The notes under the pieces are model-generated. The model was not told the DNA's origin. It was given only the letters and a program-made list of their open reading frames with translations, and searched no databases. A DNA stretch of 64,000 bases from an uncultured Aquimarina sp. (GTDB taxonomy: Bacteria > Bacteroidota > Bacteroidia > Flavobacteriales > Flavobacteriaceae): positions 62,001 through 126,000 of the forward strand of contig CANMMM010000007.1 in the NCBI GenBank assembly GCA_947498935.1. The letters are read 5' to 3'. This document shows, piece after piece, positions 7,453 through 16,876 of the stretch. A program made the position numbers and the translations under genes. How positions within the stretch are numbered: position 1 is the stretch's first letter; each line of letters starts with the position of its first letter.

Positions 7453-9786
7453 TTATGCCTCTACTATTTTTAGTTTTGCGAATCGGAGTAGTAGTTTTTT
7501 GATGCCTCCGTTTTCGAAATGGATTTCTGCTTTTTTATCTTGCCCTACTCCTTCAATCTGCAGCACTTTTCCTCTACCAAATCGCATGTGTTCTACGAGT
7601 GTACCAGCAACAAGATCATTAACGACAGTGCTGCTTGAACTACTGGAAGCTGCATTGTTATTCACAGGTCGTAGTTTTCTGAGTTTACGCAATTGTTCTT
7701 CATTGGGCTTATGCGCTACGGGCGGTGTGCCTGAAGTGGGTTTTTTGAGTCGTAATTTACTCTTATCCACTTCGCCAAAAATATCTGAATCAATTAGTGG
7801 TTTGTATCGATACCCTTCTACAGGGGTTAGGTACTCTAAATATTTATCATCGATCTCTTCGATAAAACGACTGGGTTCTGCATCTACTAGTTTACCCCAT
7901 CTATACCTAGATTGTGTATAGGTCAGGTAGGCTTTGGTCTCTGCACGTGTAAGTGCTACGTAGAAAAGACGTCTTTCTTCTTCGAGTTCGGCTCTGGTAT
8001 TCATACTCATCCCAGATGGAAAGAGGTCTTCTTCCATCCCTACTATATATACATATGGAAACTCTAGTCCTTTGGCTAGGTGAATGGTCATTAATGCGAC
8101 TCGATCATCATCTCCTGTATCTTGATCTAGATCTGTGGCTAGCGCTACGTCTTCTAGGAATTCTGATAATGCGCCTGTTTGATCTGCTAGCTCTTTCTGC
8201 CCTTCTACAAAATCTCGGATTCCGTTTAGTAACTCTTCGATATTTTCGATACGCGCTATACCTTCTGGAGTACCGTCTTTTTTAAGCTCTTGTAACAGGG
8301 CTGTTTTTTTGGTGACCATTTCGGTGAGCTCGAAGGCATCTACTTTTTGGTTGGCTACCTGAAAACTCTTTATCATGTGCATAAAGTTTTCGAGGCGCGT
8401 TTTGGTACCACTATTTATTTTTAGATTGATACGATCTAGGTTTTCGATGACTTCGAATATCGAACGATCGTAATGATTAGCTGCTACGATCAGTTTATCT
8501 ACCGTGGCATGGCCGATACCTCTAGCAGGATAATTGATCACCCGCTTGAGTGCTTCTTCATCCTTGGGATTAACGATCAGCCGTAGATACGCGAGTACAT
8601 CTTTGATTTCTTTTCGCTGATAGAACGACAACCCTCCGTAGATTCTATATTTAATATCTCTTTTACGCAGGGCGTCTTCAATAGCTCTGGATTGTGCATT
8701 AGTTCTGTACAATACCGCAAACTGCCCATTGGAGAGCTGATGCTGCATTTGGTTTTCGAAGATGGAACTGGCTACATAGCGTCCTTCATCTCCATCGGTT
8801 ATCAATCGATTGACCACGATTTTAGGACCTGGATCATTGGCAGTCCAAACTACTTTGTCTAATTTGGTCTGGTTTTTATCGATGATGGAGTTGGCAGCTT
8901 CTACGATATTTCGAGTAGAACGATAGTTCTGCTCTAATCGATACTGCTGCACATTATCATAATCTTTCTGAAAATTCAGAATGTTATTAATATTGGCTCC
9001 TCTGAATGCATAAATACTCTGTGCATCATCTCCTACTACACATATATTCTGAAATTTATCGGATAATGCTCTTACGATTAGGTACTGAGAGTGATTTGTA
9101 TCTTGGTACTCATCTACTAATATGTATCTAAATCGATCTTGGTATTTAGCCAATACTTCTGGGAAGCGGTTAAGCAGCTCATTAGTTTTAAGCAGCAGAT
9201 CGTCAAAATCCATGGCTCCTGCTTTAAAACATCGATCTACATAATGCTGGTAGATTTCTCCCATTCGTGGCCTTTTGGCCATCGCATCTGCTTCTACTAA
9301 TTCTTGGTTTTGGAAATAGGCCTTCACCGTAATCAGGTTATTTTTATAAGAGGAGATTCTAGATTGTACTTGTTTGTATTTATAAATATCCTTGTCCAAG
9401 CCCATTTCTTTGATTACAGATGCGATCAATCGCTGAGAATCTTGGGTATCATAGATTGTGAAATTAGACGGATATCCCAACTTATCGGATTCTATTCTTA
9501 GAATTTTAGCAAATATGGAGTGAAACGTACCCATCCATAGGTTCTTAGCTTCACTAGCCCCTACAATATCTCCAATACGTTTTTTCATCTCACGCGCTGC
9601 TTTGTTCGTAAAGGTCAGCGATAAGATGTTAAATGAATCTACTCCCAGATGCATCAGGTAGGCAATTCTAAACGTAAGTACCCTTGTTTTTCCTGACCCT
9701 GCTCCTGCAATAACGATCATAGGTCCCTCCTTTTGTAAAACAGGGGCCCGTTGAGCATCATTCAATCCTGCTAAATATTCTTCCAA
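7453..9786 (-). CDS. UvrD/PcrA-type ATP-dependent 3'-5' DNA helicase
   Basis: 777 aa superfamily 1A helicase. AGAGSGKTRVLTFRIA is the Walker A motif near residue 27, VDEYQDTN is motif II, GDDAQSIYAFRGA motif III, QNYRSTRNI motif IV, MTIHLAKGLEFPYVYIVGME motif V and YVALTRA motif VI. The C-terminal TLVEHMRFGRGKVLQIEG segment is the Tudor-like domain found in PcrA. The frame starts at a TTG (9784-9786), exactly where homologues begin (MEEYLxxLNxAQ), and no ATG lies nearby. Role: unwinding in nucleotide-excision and replication-linked repair. Confidence 0.93.
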   Translation of the reverse strand: MEEYLAGLNDAQRAPVLQKEGPMIVIAGAGSGKTRVLTFRIAYLMHLGVDSFNILSLTFTNKAAREMKKRIGDIVGASEAKNLWMGTFHSIFAKILRIESDKLGYPSNFTIYDTQDSQRLIASVIKEMGLDKDIYKYKQVQSRISSYKNNLITVKAYFQNQELVEADAMAKRPRMGEIYQHYVDRCFKAGAMDFDDLLLKTNELLNRFPEVLAKYQDRFRYILVDEYQDTNHSQYLIVRALSDKFQNICVVGDDAQSIYAFRGANINNILNFQKDYDNVQQYRLEQNYRSTRNIVEAANSIIDKNQTKLDKVVWTANDPGPKIVVNRLITDGDEGRYVASSIFENQMQHQLSNGQFAVLYRTNAQSRAIEDALRKRDIKYRIYGGLSFYQRKEIKDVLAYLRLIVNPKDEEALKRVINYPARGIGHATVDKLIVAANHYDRSIFEVIENLDRINLKINSGTKTRLENFMHMIKSFQVANQKVDAFELTEMVTKKTALLQELKKDGTPEGIARIENIEELLNGIRDFVEGQKELADQTGALSEFLEDVALATDLDQDTGDDDRVALMTIHLAKGLEFPYVYIVGMEEDLFPSGMSMNTRAELEEERRLFYVALTRAETKAYLTYTQSRYRWGKLVDAEPSRFIEEIDDKYLEYLTPVEGYRYKPLIDSDIFGEVDKSKLRLKKPTSGTPPVAHKPNEEQLRKLRKLRPVNNNAASSSSSSTVVNDLVAGTLVEHMRFGRGKVLQIEGVGQDKKAEIHFENGGIKKLLLRFAKLKIVEA

Positions 9787-9989
9787 ATTGCTATTTTTTT
9801 TTAAGATTCGAAATGTAAGTAAACTATCTTTTTTTTAGAACTTTTGAGGTATTTAGTTATAAACAAGTCATGAACGAAAACACAAAAGCAAAACTGACTA
9901 CAATCCTACAAATCTAGTTTTATTCAAAAAAAATATCGTCAAAAAATTATATTTTAAAGATAAAATGCTTAAATTTAAAGATCAATAGT

Positions 9990-10122
9990 GATGTACACAG
10001 TCATAATTAGTCCCTCTATTATTTAGAATAAGTGTATCATTTTAATCACTTTTCTGCTATAAAAACATCCATACACTTTTATAGCCTACAATCATTACTG
10101 TTAGAAAAACTGTGTACACATC
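9990..10122. repeat. Single long imperfect inverted repeat (element D)
   Basis: The ends GATGTACACAGT and ACTGTGTACACATC are inverted copies (two-base indel), and inner parts AAGTGTAT and ATACACTT also pair. The arms align over about 60 bases each, giving a long interrupted hairpin like a small non-autonomous mobile element. No second copy was noticed in this window. The rest of the 9787-10161 gap shows nothing else. Confidence 0.5.
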
Positions 10123-10161
10123 AGCTAACGAAGCCCTAAAATAACTAAAAAACACGTCATT

Positions 10162-10449
10162 ATGCCCCTACGCCCCAATGTACCTACTATCCAAAAAGAA
10201 CAAATTAAATTTTTAAAATTCCCTAAAGAAGATGTATTGCTTCAAAAAAAAGATCAAATCGATCGTATTTTTGAGCTTCAACGAGCTTTGTCTCTAGGCA
10301 ATCTAGAACGACAAAAGGTACGTATTGTTTTTGAAGACAGTACTGGCTGTAAAAAGGTAGAAACCACTATCTGGGGAATTACCGATAAAGAAGTGATCCT
10401 AAAACAGGCTACAATTATCCCACTAAAACGCATTATAAGTATTAGTTAG
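10162..10449 (+). CDS. Conserved small hypothetical protein
   Basis: 95 aa, no signal peptide or membrane segment. The middle is helical and charged (KKDQIDRIFELQRALSLGNL), followed by a beta-rich end (KVRIVFEDSTGCKKVETTIW, GITDKEVILKQATIIPLKRI) that resembles a small Sm-like or SH3-like barrel in pattern. I recall similar proteins in Flavobacteriaceae with no assigned function. It stands alone, bounded by element D on the left and a terminator on the right. Confidence 0.65.
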   Translation: MPLRPNVPTIQKEQIKFLKFPKEDVLLQKKDQIDRIFELQRALSLGNLERQKVRIVFEDSTGCKKVETTIWGITDKEVILKQATIIPLKRIISIS

Positions 10450-10492
10450 CACCTATATTTGATAAACGCAATGCTACATTTCTGCTCTCTAT

Positions 10493-10522
10493 AATACTAC
10501 CATACTTATAGGGAGTATTTTT
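10493..10522 (+). terminator. Rho-independent terminator
   Basis: The arms AATACTACC and GGGAGTATT pair with one mismatch and are followed by TTTT. It lies 44 bases after the small hypothetical gene. Confidence 0.6.
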
Positions 10523-10678
10523 ATGTTCAGGATTTTAGTTTTCCTTTAATAGATTTTTGAATATCTTTAGATGCGAAAACATACAAGAAAGAGGATTGTA
10601 ACAACGCTACTTATTGATGTTTTATAGCTATATACTATCGTTACTACATAGATACCTTTTTTAATATCAGTACGTATT

Positions 10679-11962
10679 ATGAAAAATAACTTCTTGATTC
10701 TTTTTATACTGTGTAGCACGCTAATTCAAGCACAAGAAATTGATCCACAAATTAATCTTTTAGCAGATAAAGTAGAAGATAAAGTGATCTCTTGGCGTAG
10801 AGACTTCCATCAAAACCCCGAATTATCCAATCGCGAGTTTAAGACTGCAAAAAAAATAGCACAGCATCTAAAAGACTTAGGATTAGAGGTGACCGAGCAG
10901 GTAGCTAAGACTGGTGTGGTAGGTATCCTCAGAGGCGCAACCGAAGGAAAAACGGTGGCACTCCGTGCTGATATCGATGCATTACCTGTAACTGAGCGTA
11001 CAGATGTGCCTTTTAAGTCTACTATAAAAACTACTTTTTTAGATACTGAAGTAGGAGTTAGCCATGCTTGTGGTCATGATACACATACGGCTATTTTAAT
11101 GGGCGTAGCCGAAGTATTAAGCCAACATAAAGAAAAAATAACAGGTACTGTAAAGTTTATTTTTCAGCCTGCCGAAGAAGGACCTCCTCCTGGAGAAGAA
11201 GGTGGTGCGAAACTAATGATCAAGGAAGGTGTATTAGACAATCCATCTGTAGATGCCATTTTTGGATTACACATCAATTCTGGCACCCCTGTAGGAACGG
11301 TGCGTTATAAACCTGGTGGTACAATGGCGGCAGTAGAACGATTCGTAATTAAAGTGCAGGGAAAGCAAGCACATGGTTCTGCCCCATGGAACGGAATTGA
11401 CCCTATAGTAATTGCAGCCAAGATCATTGATGGATTACAGACTATTATTAGTAGAGAAGCGCCTCTAGTAAACGAAGCTGCTGTGATCACTGTGGGCAAA
11501 ATAACGAGTGGCGTACGTTTTAACATCATTCCTGAAACCGCAGAAATGATCGGTACAATCCGAACATTAGATCCCGAAATGAGAACACTCATCTTACGCC
11601 GAATGCACGAAATGGTGCCTGCCATTGCTACATCCTATGGCGGTAGTGCTACTGTAGAGATACAAAACAATACTTCTATTACATATAATGATCCTGAGTT
11701 AGTAAAACAAATGTTACCCACGCTAGAAGCGGTAGCCGGAAAAGAGAACGTAGTACTCACCAAAGCAACTACTGGCGGAGAAGATTTTGCATTTTTTCAG
11801 GAAAAAGTACCTGGTTTTTACTTTTTCTTAGGTGGCAAAGCAATTACAACACTCTCCCCTCCTTCGCATCATACTCCTGATTTTTATATTGATGAAAGTG
11901 GATTGGTATTGGGTGTAAAAATAATGTCTCACTTAGCTCTAGAATACCTAGAGACCCCCTAA
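10679..11962 (+). CDS. M20-family metallo-amidohydrolase (secreted)
   Basis: 427 aa with a signal peptide (residues 1-19, ending STLIQAQ). Metal-binding and catalytic segments are visible: ALRADIDALPVTE, SHACGHDTHTAILMG, FIFQPAEEGPPPGEEGG and TTGGEDFAFF near the C-terminus. This is the pattern of N-acyl-amino-acid and IAA-amino-acid-type hydrolases that use two divalent metal ions. The enzyme is predicted to act in the periplasm on N-acyl or aryl amides; the exact substrate is not readable. It lies 11 bases upstream of a glutamate-synthase-domain gene. Confidence 0.9.
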   Translation: MKNNFLILFILCSTLIQAQEIDPQINLLADKVEDKVISWRRDFHQNPELSNREFKTAKKIAQHLKDLGLEVTEQVAKTGVVGILRGATEGKTVALRADIDALPVTERTDVPFKSTIKTTFLDTEVGVSHACGHDTHTAILMGVAEVLSQHKEKITGTVKFIFQPAEEGPPPGEEGGAKLMIKEGVLDNPSVDAIFGLHINSGTPVGTVRYKPGGTMAAVERFVIKVQGKQAHGSAPWNGIDPIVIAAKIIDGLQTIISREAPLVNEAAVITVGKITSGVRFNIIPETAEMIGTIRTLDPEMRTLILRRMHEMVPAIATSYGGSATVEIQNNTSITYNDPELVKQMLPTLEAVAGKENVVLTKATTGGEDFAFFQEKVPGFYFFLGGKAITTLSPPSHHTPDFYIDESGLVLGVKIMSHLALEYLETP

Positions 11963-11973
11963 ATTTTATACAT

Positions 11974-13533
11974 ATGCATACTATTTTGGATTTTATTACC
12001 AATATCAGTTGGTGGATGTGGATTGTAGCAGTATTACTTATTATTGCAATCCGTGATATTTTTTTCAACAGAAAACATACGATTAACCATAACTTCCCTT
12101 TAGTGGGTCACCTACGCTATTTATTAGAGAGTATCGGTCCTGAAATGCGACAGTACTTTGTAGCAAATAACAGAGAAGAACTTCCTTTTAATAGGATCGA
12201 AAGAGGCTGGGTATACGCCTCCTCTAAGAATGAAAATAATTACGAAGGTTTTGGAACGGATAGAAACGTACATGAACACCAACATATTTTTGTAAAAAAT
12301 TGCTTAATCCCTTTTCAGATGGATGCCGCACATCCTAATAAAACGGACAATGCATTTCTACCGTGTGCCAAGGTAATGGGTGCGTATAATCAGCGTAAAA
12401 AACCATATCGCCCTGCTTCTATTATCAATGTATCTGCCATGAGTTTTGGTTCCTTATCATCTAGAGCTATTTCTTCGCTAAATATTGGAGCTCAAAAAGC
12501 AGGCGCCTATCATAATACTGGCGAGGGTGGTTTATCTCCATATCATAGTCATGGTGGTGATGTTGTATTTCATTTTGGTACCGGTTATTTTGGTGTGCGC
12601 ACCAAGGATGGTAATTTCTGCATGGATAAGATGAAAGCACTGGTAGACAACAACCCTTTTATCAGAGCCATTGAGATCAAGCTTTCGCAAGGAGCCAAGC
12701 CTGGAAAAGGCGGCGTATTACCTGGGGCTAAAATCACACCTCAGATTGCAGAAATTAGAGGTGTAGAAATCGGTAAAGATGTACTCTCTCCTTCTGCACA
12801 CAAAGCCTTTACGAATATCCCTGAGCTTTTAGCGTTTATCGAAGCGATCGCAGATGCTACAGGAGTACCCGTAGGTATTAAAGCCGCTATCGGAAAGACC
12901 GAACAGTGGGAAGAATTAGCTGCCCTGATGGTCTCTAGCGATAGAGGCCCTGATTTTATTACCATCGATGGTGGTGAGGGAGGTACTGGAGCTGCCCCAC
13001 CTAGTTTTGCAGACCACGTATCTTTACCCTTTATGCATGCTTTTTCTAAGATTTATAAAATTTTTCAACACCATAATCTTACCGAGCGTGTGGTATTTAT
13101 CGGTAGTGGAAAACTCGGATTCCCTGCTAAGGCTGCTATGGCTTTTGCGATGGGTGTAGATTGTATCAATGTCGCCCGAGAAGCCATGATGAGTATCGGA
13201 TGCATCCAAGCCCAAGTATGCCATACGAATAAATGTCCTGCTGGAATTGCCACACAAAATAAATGGCTCGAAAAAGGAATTGATGTACCTCTAAAATCCG
13301 ATCGAGCTGCACAGTACTTTAAAACGTTTAGAAAAGAACTCATCGAAATAACACATGCTGCAGGCTATGAACATCCTTCTCAGTTCACTATGCAAGATAT
13401 TGATATGAATGTAGATGATGGCGATCTCACTAAAACATTAGAAGATACTTTTAAATACAAAAAAACACCTGTACCATTTAGCTGCGCCCAAGATCTAAAA
13501 GAGTGCTCTCATTTAGGCGGGTCGTATAAGTAA
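11974..13533 (+). CDS. FMN-binding glutamate synthase domain protein (stand-alone)
   Basis: 519 aa with an N-terminal membrane segment (residues about 13-30) and then the central and FMN domains of glutamate synthase. Diagnostic segments are SQGAKPGKGGVLPGAK, TIDGGEGGTGAAP and the cysteine cluster GCIQAQVCHTNKCPAGIA, which in GltB binds a 3Fe-4S centre. There is no glutamine amidotransferase domain and no small subunit nearby, so ammonia transfer as in GOGAT is uncertain. Proteins of this type are common and poorly studied in Bacteroidota. Confidence 0.87.
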   Translation: MHTILDFITNISWWMWIVAVLLIIAIRDIFFNRKHTINHNFPLVGHLRYLLESIGPEMRQYFVANNREELPFNRIERGWVYASSKNENNYEGFGTDRNVHEHQHIFVKNCLIPFQMDAAHPNKTDNAFLPCAKVMGAYNQRKKPYRPASIINVSAMSFGSLSSRAISSLNIGAQKAGAYHNTGEGGLSPYHSHGGDVVFHFGTGYFGVRTKDGNFCMDKMKALVDNNPFIRAIEIKLSQGAKPGKGGVLPGAKITPQIAEIRGVEIGKDVLSPSAHKAFTNIPELLAFIEAIADATGVPVGIKAAIGKTEQWEELAALMVSSDRGPDFITIDGGEGGTGAAPPSFADHVSLPFMHAFSKIYKIFQHHNLTERVVFIGSGKLGFPAKAAMAFAMGVDCINVAREAMMSIGCIQAQVCHTNKCPAGIATQNKWLEKGIDVPLKSDRAAQYFKTFRKELIEITHAAGYEHPSQFTMQDIDMNVDDGDLTKTLEDTFKYKKTPVPFSCAQDLKECSHLGGSYK

Positions 13534-13558
13534 GCATTCATTAACCTATATATTCATT

Positions 13559-14077
13559 ATGCAAATTCAAGTTTTACCCCTATTAATATCTTTGATCCCA
13601 TCGATATTTCTTACACTCATTGCCTTATATTATTTTCGATTACACATCGAAAACGAAAGTAAGAGACGTACCTTCTATCTTCATAAAGAAAATCAAAAAC
13701 AAGCCCTTCCACTGCGGTTGCAAGCGTATGAGCGAATGGTGTTATTTCTAGAACGTATCACGCCTGGACAGTTATTGGTTAGAACTGCTCCGCTGAATGA
13801 CGAAAAAAAAGAGTATGAATCACTCCTAATCGCTACTATCGAACAGGAGTTTGAGCACAATCTCACACAACAGGTCTATATGACTCATGAATGTTGGAAT
13901 ATTATCAAAGCATCTAAAAATGCTACTATCGCACTGATACGCAAAACGACCTTAGACACTTCTGTCGCTACAGCCCATCAAATGAGAGAAACTATATTAC
14001 AGAATGTAGTCAATAATGGCTCTCCATGCGATGACGCCCTTATCGCTATCAAAGCTGAAATCGGCGAATTATTTTAA
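13559..14077 (+). CDS. Membrane-anchored flavobacterial conserved protein
   Basis: 172 aa. Residues 6-26 form one membrane anchor (LLISLIPSIFLTLIALYYF), then a basic and helical region includes LPLRLQAYERMVLFLERITP, and a C-terminal helical part follows. The motif RLQAYERMVLFLERI recurs in a conserved flavobacterial family (possibly DUF7935, from memory) of unknown role. It follows the glutamate-synthase-domain gene by 25 bases and may share its transcript. Confidence 0.65.
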   Translation: MQIQVLPLLISLIPSIFLTLIALYYFRLHIENESKRRTFYLHKENQKQALPLRLQAYERMVLFLERITPGQLLVRTAPLNDEKKEYESLLIATIEQEFEHNLTQQVYMTHECWNIIKASKNATIALIRKTTLDTSVATAHQMRETILQNVVNNGSPCDDALIAIKAEIGELF

Positions 14078-14104
14078 AGTACTGTAATAAATACATAGCC
14101 CCCC

Positions 14105-14141
14105 CCTACAAAACGACTCCGTTTATTGATCGTTTTGTAGG
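14105..14141. terminator. Hairpin after 14077, possible terminator
   Basis: The arms CCTACAAAACGA and TCGTTTTGTAGG are perfect complements around a 13-base loop. There is no long T run directly after it, so termination is plausible but not certain. A second inverted repeat, CTGAGTTTGAC (14225) with GTCAAACCCAG (14285), lies further on. Confidence 0.5.
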
Positions 14142-14347
14142 CAAAAGTAATTTACACTTTTTTAATTTGCTGTAAGAGTGCTTTTTTTTACTCAAACTTT
14201 TCAATTTTCGCTGAAATAAAAAAACTGAGTTTGACAAACTTTAGATACATACTAACTAACTAGTATCGTAATCCAATCGTATTCGTCAAACCCAGAATAA
14301 TAAAAGTAAAGTTTTAACTATATATGTATGTGTGTTGTGTGTGAGTT

Positions 14348-15616
14348 TTAATCTTCTGTAAACAATTCGTTGATAAATTCCTCTAACTGCTCGCCTTCCA
14401 GTTTCTGAAAATTCAACTTTACTCTAGTAATAAAACCATAAGAACTACCCATGATTTCCATATTACCCGATATATATAAGCCCTGATTGTCATCTAAGCG
14501 TATTTTAGTAATATCCTCTACTGGATACTTTAATTTTAGGCTAGCAATCCCTTTTTTACCGAAAGTAGTATCTACACTACCATCTTTAAATAATTTTTGT
14601 ATCAGTACATGCTGTGCATTATCTAGATTAGTAGATACAATAAGTATATCTCCACGCTCGCTTACGATGAAATTAGACGTGTAAATATCTGCACTTGTAC
14701 TCATCGATATTTCTCCTTTAAAAGCAGTGTCCTTGATTCCATTTACATCATACTTACGGATCGTGTATACAATCTTTTCGTCGTCTTGTATGTGCGAAGC
14801 GTATATTTTATCATTCGCAACCACTAATTGATCTGTAGATTGGTAGGAAGCGTCTAATTTTCGAACATCAAGTTTTCTTTGTAGCATTTGCTGACTATCT
14901 ATTCGCTCTAAGTGTGCTAGATTTGGCTCTCCATCATTAATAGTCTCGGCATACCCCATCAGTAAATGATCATCTACCATAGTAGTAGCATTTAATACGA
15001 AGTTAGTTTGTGGATACACATGAGTGCTCATCGTTTCTCCTATGTCCGAAACTTTTAGAACAGCCATTTTTTCTACTTCTTCAAACTCTTCTACCTGAGA
15101 TACTTTAGCCACAACCATTACAGAACCATCTGTAGACACATGAATTTGCTGCCCATAATTATTATCTTCTTCTCCTTCTGTAATTTTCTGCTTATAAGCA
15201 CCTTCTTCGCCAAAAAAAGTATCGATAGTACCATCCCAGTTAAACTGATTAATAGCTACGATAGAATTTTCTTCTTCCCATATGCTAGAAAGTACCAATA
15301 CACTTCCATCAGATTTGGTAACCATATCCACTGGCGTATTATCATAATTGCCAACATATGTACTGTCTATATCAAAAACGAATTGTTTCTTTCCTTTTTG
15401 ATCCAGTTTTACAAAATGTCTATCCGCTTCCGATTCGTATAAGACTTGTAGTTTATCTTCTTCTACAATATCGAAATCTATAATCTGAGAAGATTCCATT
15501 CCCAGTTCTTTAAAAGTAATAAGCCCGTTTCGCCCGAAATTGGCATCAATTTTTTGTGCATAACTACTAATTGCAAAGCAACACAGCAGTAACACTCTTA
15601 GTGTAGTTGTCCCCAT
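14348..15616 (-). CDS. Secreted delta-60 repeat (beta-propeller) protein
   Basis: 422 aa with a signal peptide (residues 1-20, ending SYAQ). Delta-60 repeats are recognisable by their D-x-x-F-G-x-x-G signature: DANFGRNGLITF, DTFFGEEGAYKQ and DTTFGKKGIASL, with a weaker DTAFKGE. The spacing of about 55-65 residues fits blades of a beta-propeller. Such proteins are extracellular or surface-exposed in Bacteroidota and have no assigned enzyme activity. No type IX sorting domain is seen at the C-terminus, which ends in an acidic LEEFINELFTED. Confidence 0.75.
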   Translation of the reverse strand: MGTTTLRVLLLCCFAISSYAQKIDANFGRNGLITFKELGMESSQIIDFDIVEEDKLQVLYESEADRHFVKLDQKGKKQFVFDIDSTYVGNYDNTPVDMVTKSDGSVLVLSSIWEEENSIVAINQFNWDGTIDTFFGEEGAYKQKITEGEEDNNYGQQIHVSTDGSVMVVAKVSQVEEFEEVEKMAVLKVSDIGETMSTHVYPQTNFVLNATTMVDDHLLMGYAETINDGEPNLAHLERIDSQQMLQRKLDVRKLDASYQSTDQLVVANDKIYASHIQDDEKIVYTIRKYDVNGIKDTAFKGEISMSTSADIYTSNFIVSERGDILIVSTNLDNAQHVLIQKLFKDGSVDTTFGKKGIASLKLKYPVEDITKIRLDDNQGLYISGNMEIMGSSYGFITRVKLNFQKLEGEQLEEFINELFTED

Positions 15617-16046
15617 ATTTTAATAACTTTTAAGGTTTTACCTTTTTACATCCGTTACCAAAACTACAAAAAAACCATAAAAATACTGCGCGAAACTAGA
15701 ATCCGTAGTGAATTTATGAGTAATCGACAGGATTCTTCTAGAAAAGAAAGAAAAACCTCATCAATTGTACGTTTTTTCCTCAAAAAATAAACTTAATTTT
15801 TCGTTGCTACTTTTGTTAAAAAAAGAAAAAAAAACATACTATTTCTTACAAAACAATGTAGCATCAAATAAAAAAAATCAGAATAACCAACACCCCCTTT
15901 ATTTGAATCTATACTACTAAAAACCAACACAACACCTTAAAATCAATACTTCCTCTCCCTTTCTCTATACCTGTACTCTACAACAAACACTTCTTACATT
16001 ACCTAAAAAAACTTTAAATCAATATACCTATACATTTTTTTCTGTA
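15617..16046. other. Intergenic region, AT-rich, no gene seen
   Basis: About 430 bases between the delta-60 gene and element A3. The sequence is rich in A and T runs and contains the promoter side of the minus-strand gene. I see no open frame, RNA gene or clear repeat. Confidence 0.5.
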
Positions 16047-16133
16047 GGGCGTTTCCCAAGGGTCGGGCTATCCGCTATATCTTTTTTGTTTAGAAAAAAA
16101 ACAAAAAAGGATGCCGCTGCTATCCCTAACGCA
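16047..16133. ncRNA. Flavo-1-like interspersed element, copy A3 (subtype I)
   Basis: Begins GGGCGTTTCCCAAGGGTCGG and ends TATCCCTAACGCA with the subtype I central hairpin (CTTTTTTGTTTAG and AACAAAAAAGGAT). It lies about 110 bases upstream of the first NHLP precursor gene and overlaps a spurious upstream extension of that frame. Confidence 0.55.
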
Positions 16134-16244
16134 AGTAGTATAACAATCATCACTTTACACACTGTCACTTTTATCGGTTTTGTTGTCAGTTTTGTAGTAA
16201 AGAATAGGAGTATTTTTAGTACTTATAAAAGTAAAATTAAACTC

Positions 16245-16574
16245 ATGAAAGTTACAAAAGAAGAATCAGTACTAGGTATAATTACGAAAGCTTGGGAAGA
16301 TGAGACATTTAAGAAGCAACTTATAGCATCCCCAGTGGAAACTATAGAAAAATTTACAGGAAAATCATTCAACGTTCCTGATGAAAAGAAAATTGTTATC
16401 GCAGATCAATCTCAAAAAGACACTATTTACATCAATATCCCTCCTAAACCAAATTTAGAGGATATAGAACTAACAGAAAATCAATTAGAAACCGTGGCTG
16501 GGGGCAATATCATAGAAGAACTTGTAGAAGGGTTTGGGATCATAAAAAAGGTCATTACCGAATATTTAACTTGA
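16245..16574 (+). CDS. NHLP-leader peptide precursor 1 (nitrile-hydratase-like leader, GG type)
   Basis: 109 aa from the ATG at 16245; the longer frame reads back into repeat A3 and is rejected. The leader matches the NHLP pattern: ITKAWEDETFKKQLIASP, then KKIVIADQSQKDTIYINIP (the segment related to nitrile hydratase alpha), then LTENQLETVAGG. The predicted product after GG is 22 residues beginning NIIEELVEGFGI, with no Cys. In known systems the leader is removed by a C39 peptidase in the exporter. The gene is 300 bases upstream of exactly such an exporter operon. Confidence 0.85.
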   Translation: MKVTKEESVLGIITKAWEDETFKKQLIASPVETIEKFTGKSFNVPDEKKIVIADQSQKDTIYINIPPKPNLEDIELTENQLETVAGGNIIEELVEGFGIIKKVITEYLT

Positions 16575-16683
16575 TGCTTTAGTCAAATGTTATCTTAATT
16601 AAAAACCAAAAGGATATCTGATTTTTAGCCCCCCTCTTAGTTTGTTGCTCATCTTTCAATAAAGTAGTATTAACAGATTTAAT

Positions 16684-16718
16684 GGCAGCGCAAATTGAAA
16701 AAAGTCGAAACCACTTCC
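16684..16718. repeat. Repeat family B, terminal remnant
   Basis: The stretch GGCAGCGCAAATTGAAAAAA followed by GTCGAAACCACTTCC matches the right-hand end of B copies (AAATTGAAAAAAGTGTAAACC then ACTTC). Only this end remains. Confidence 0.55.
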
Positions 16719-16749
16719 ATATAATTACCTAGCTTTTTAAAAGATGTTT

Positions 16750-16777
16750 AGTGACCTATAGGGTCACTTTTTTTTTG
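16750..16777 (+). terminator. Rho-independent terminator after NHLP precursor 1
   Basis: AGTGACC and GGGTCACT close around TATA and are followed by nine T. It separates the precursor gene from the exporter genes, so the exporter operon probably has its own promoter between 16780 and 16876. Confidence 0.75.
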
Positions 16778-16876
16778 GATTAAAGATGTCACTTTTCACC
16801 GATACAATGGCAGTTTTATAGCTAGTAGTAGCACTAATTTAGAACACTGAATTAGGAGTTAATTATTAAAGCTATT

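Noticed and set aside
13024..13343. Minus-strand frames inside the glutamate-synthase-domain gene
   Set aside because: They are antisense shadows of a strongly conserved coding region.
16086..16244. N-terminal extension of NHLP precursor 1 (53 codons)
   Set aside because: It reads through the Flavo-1-like element A3 and has no similarity to the NHLP leader; the ATG at 16245 aligns with the other five precursors.
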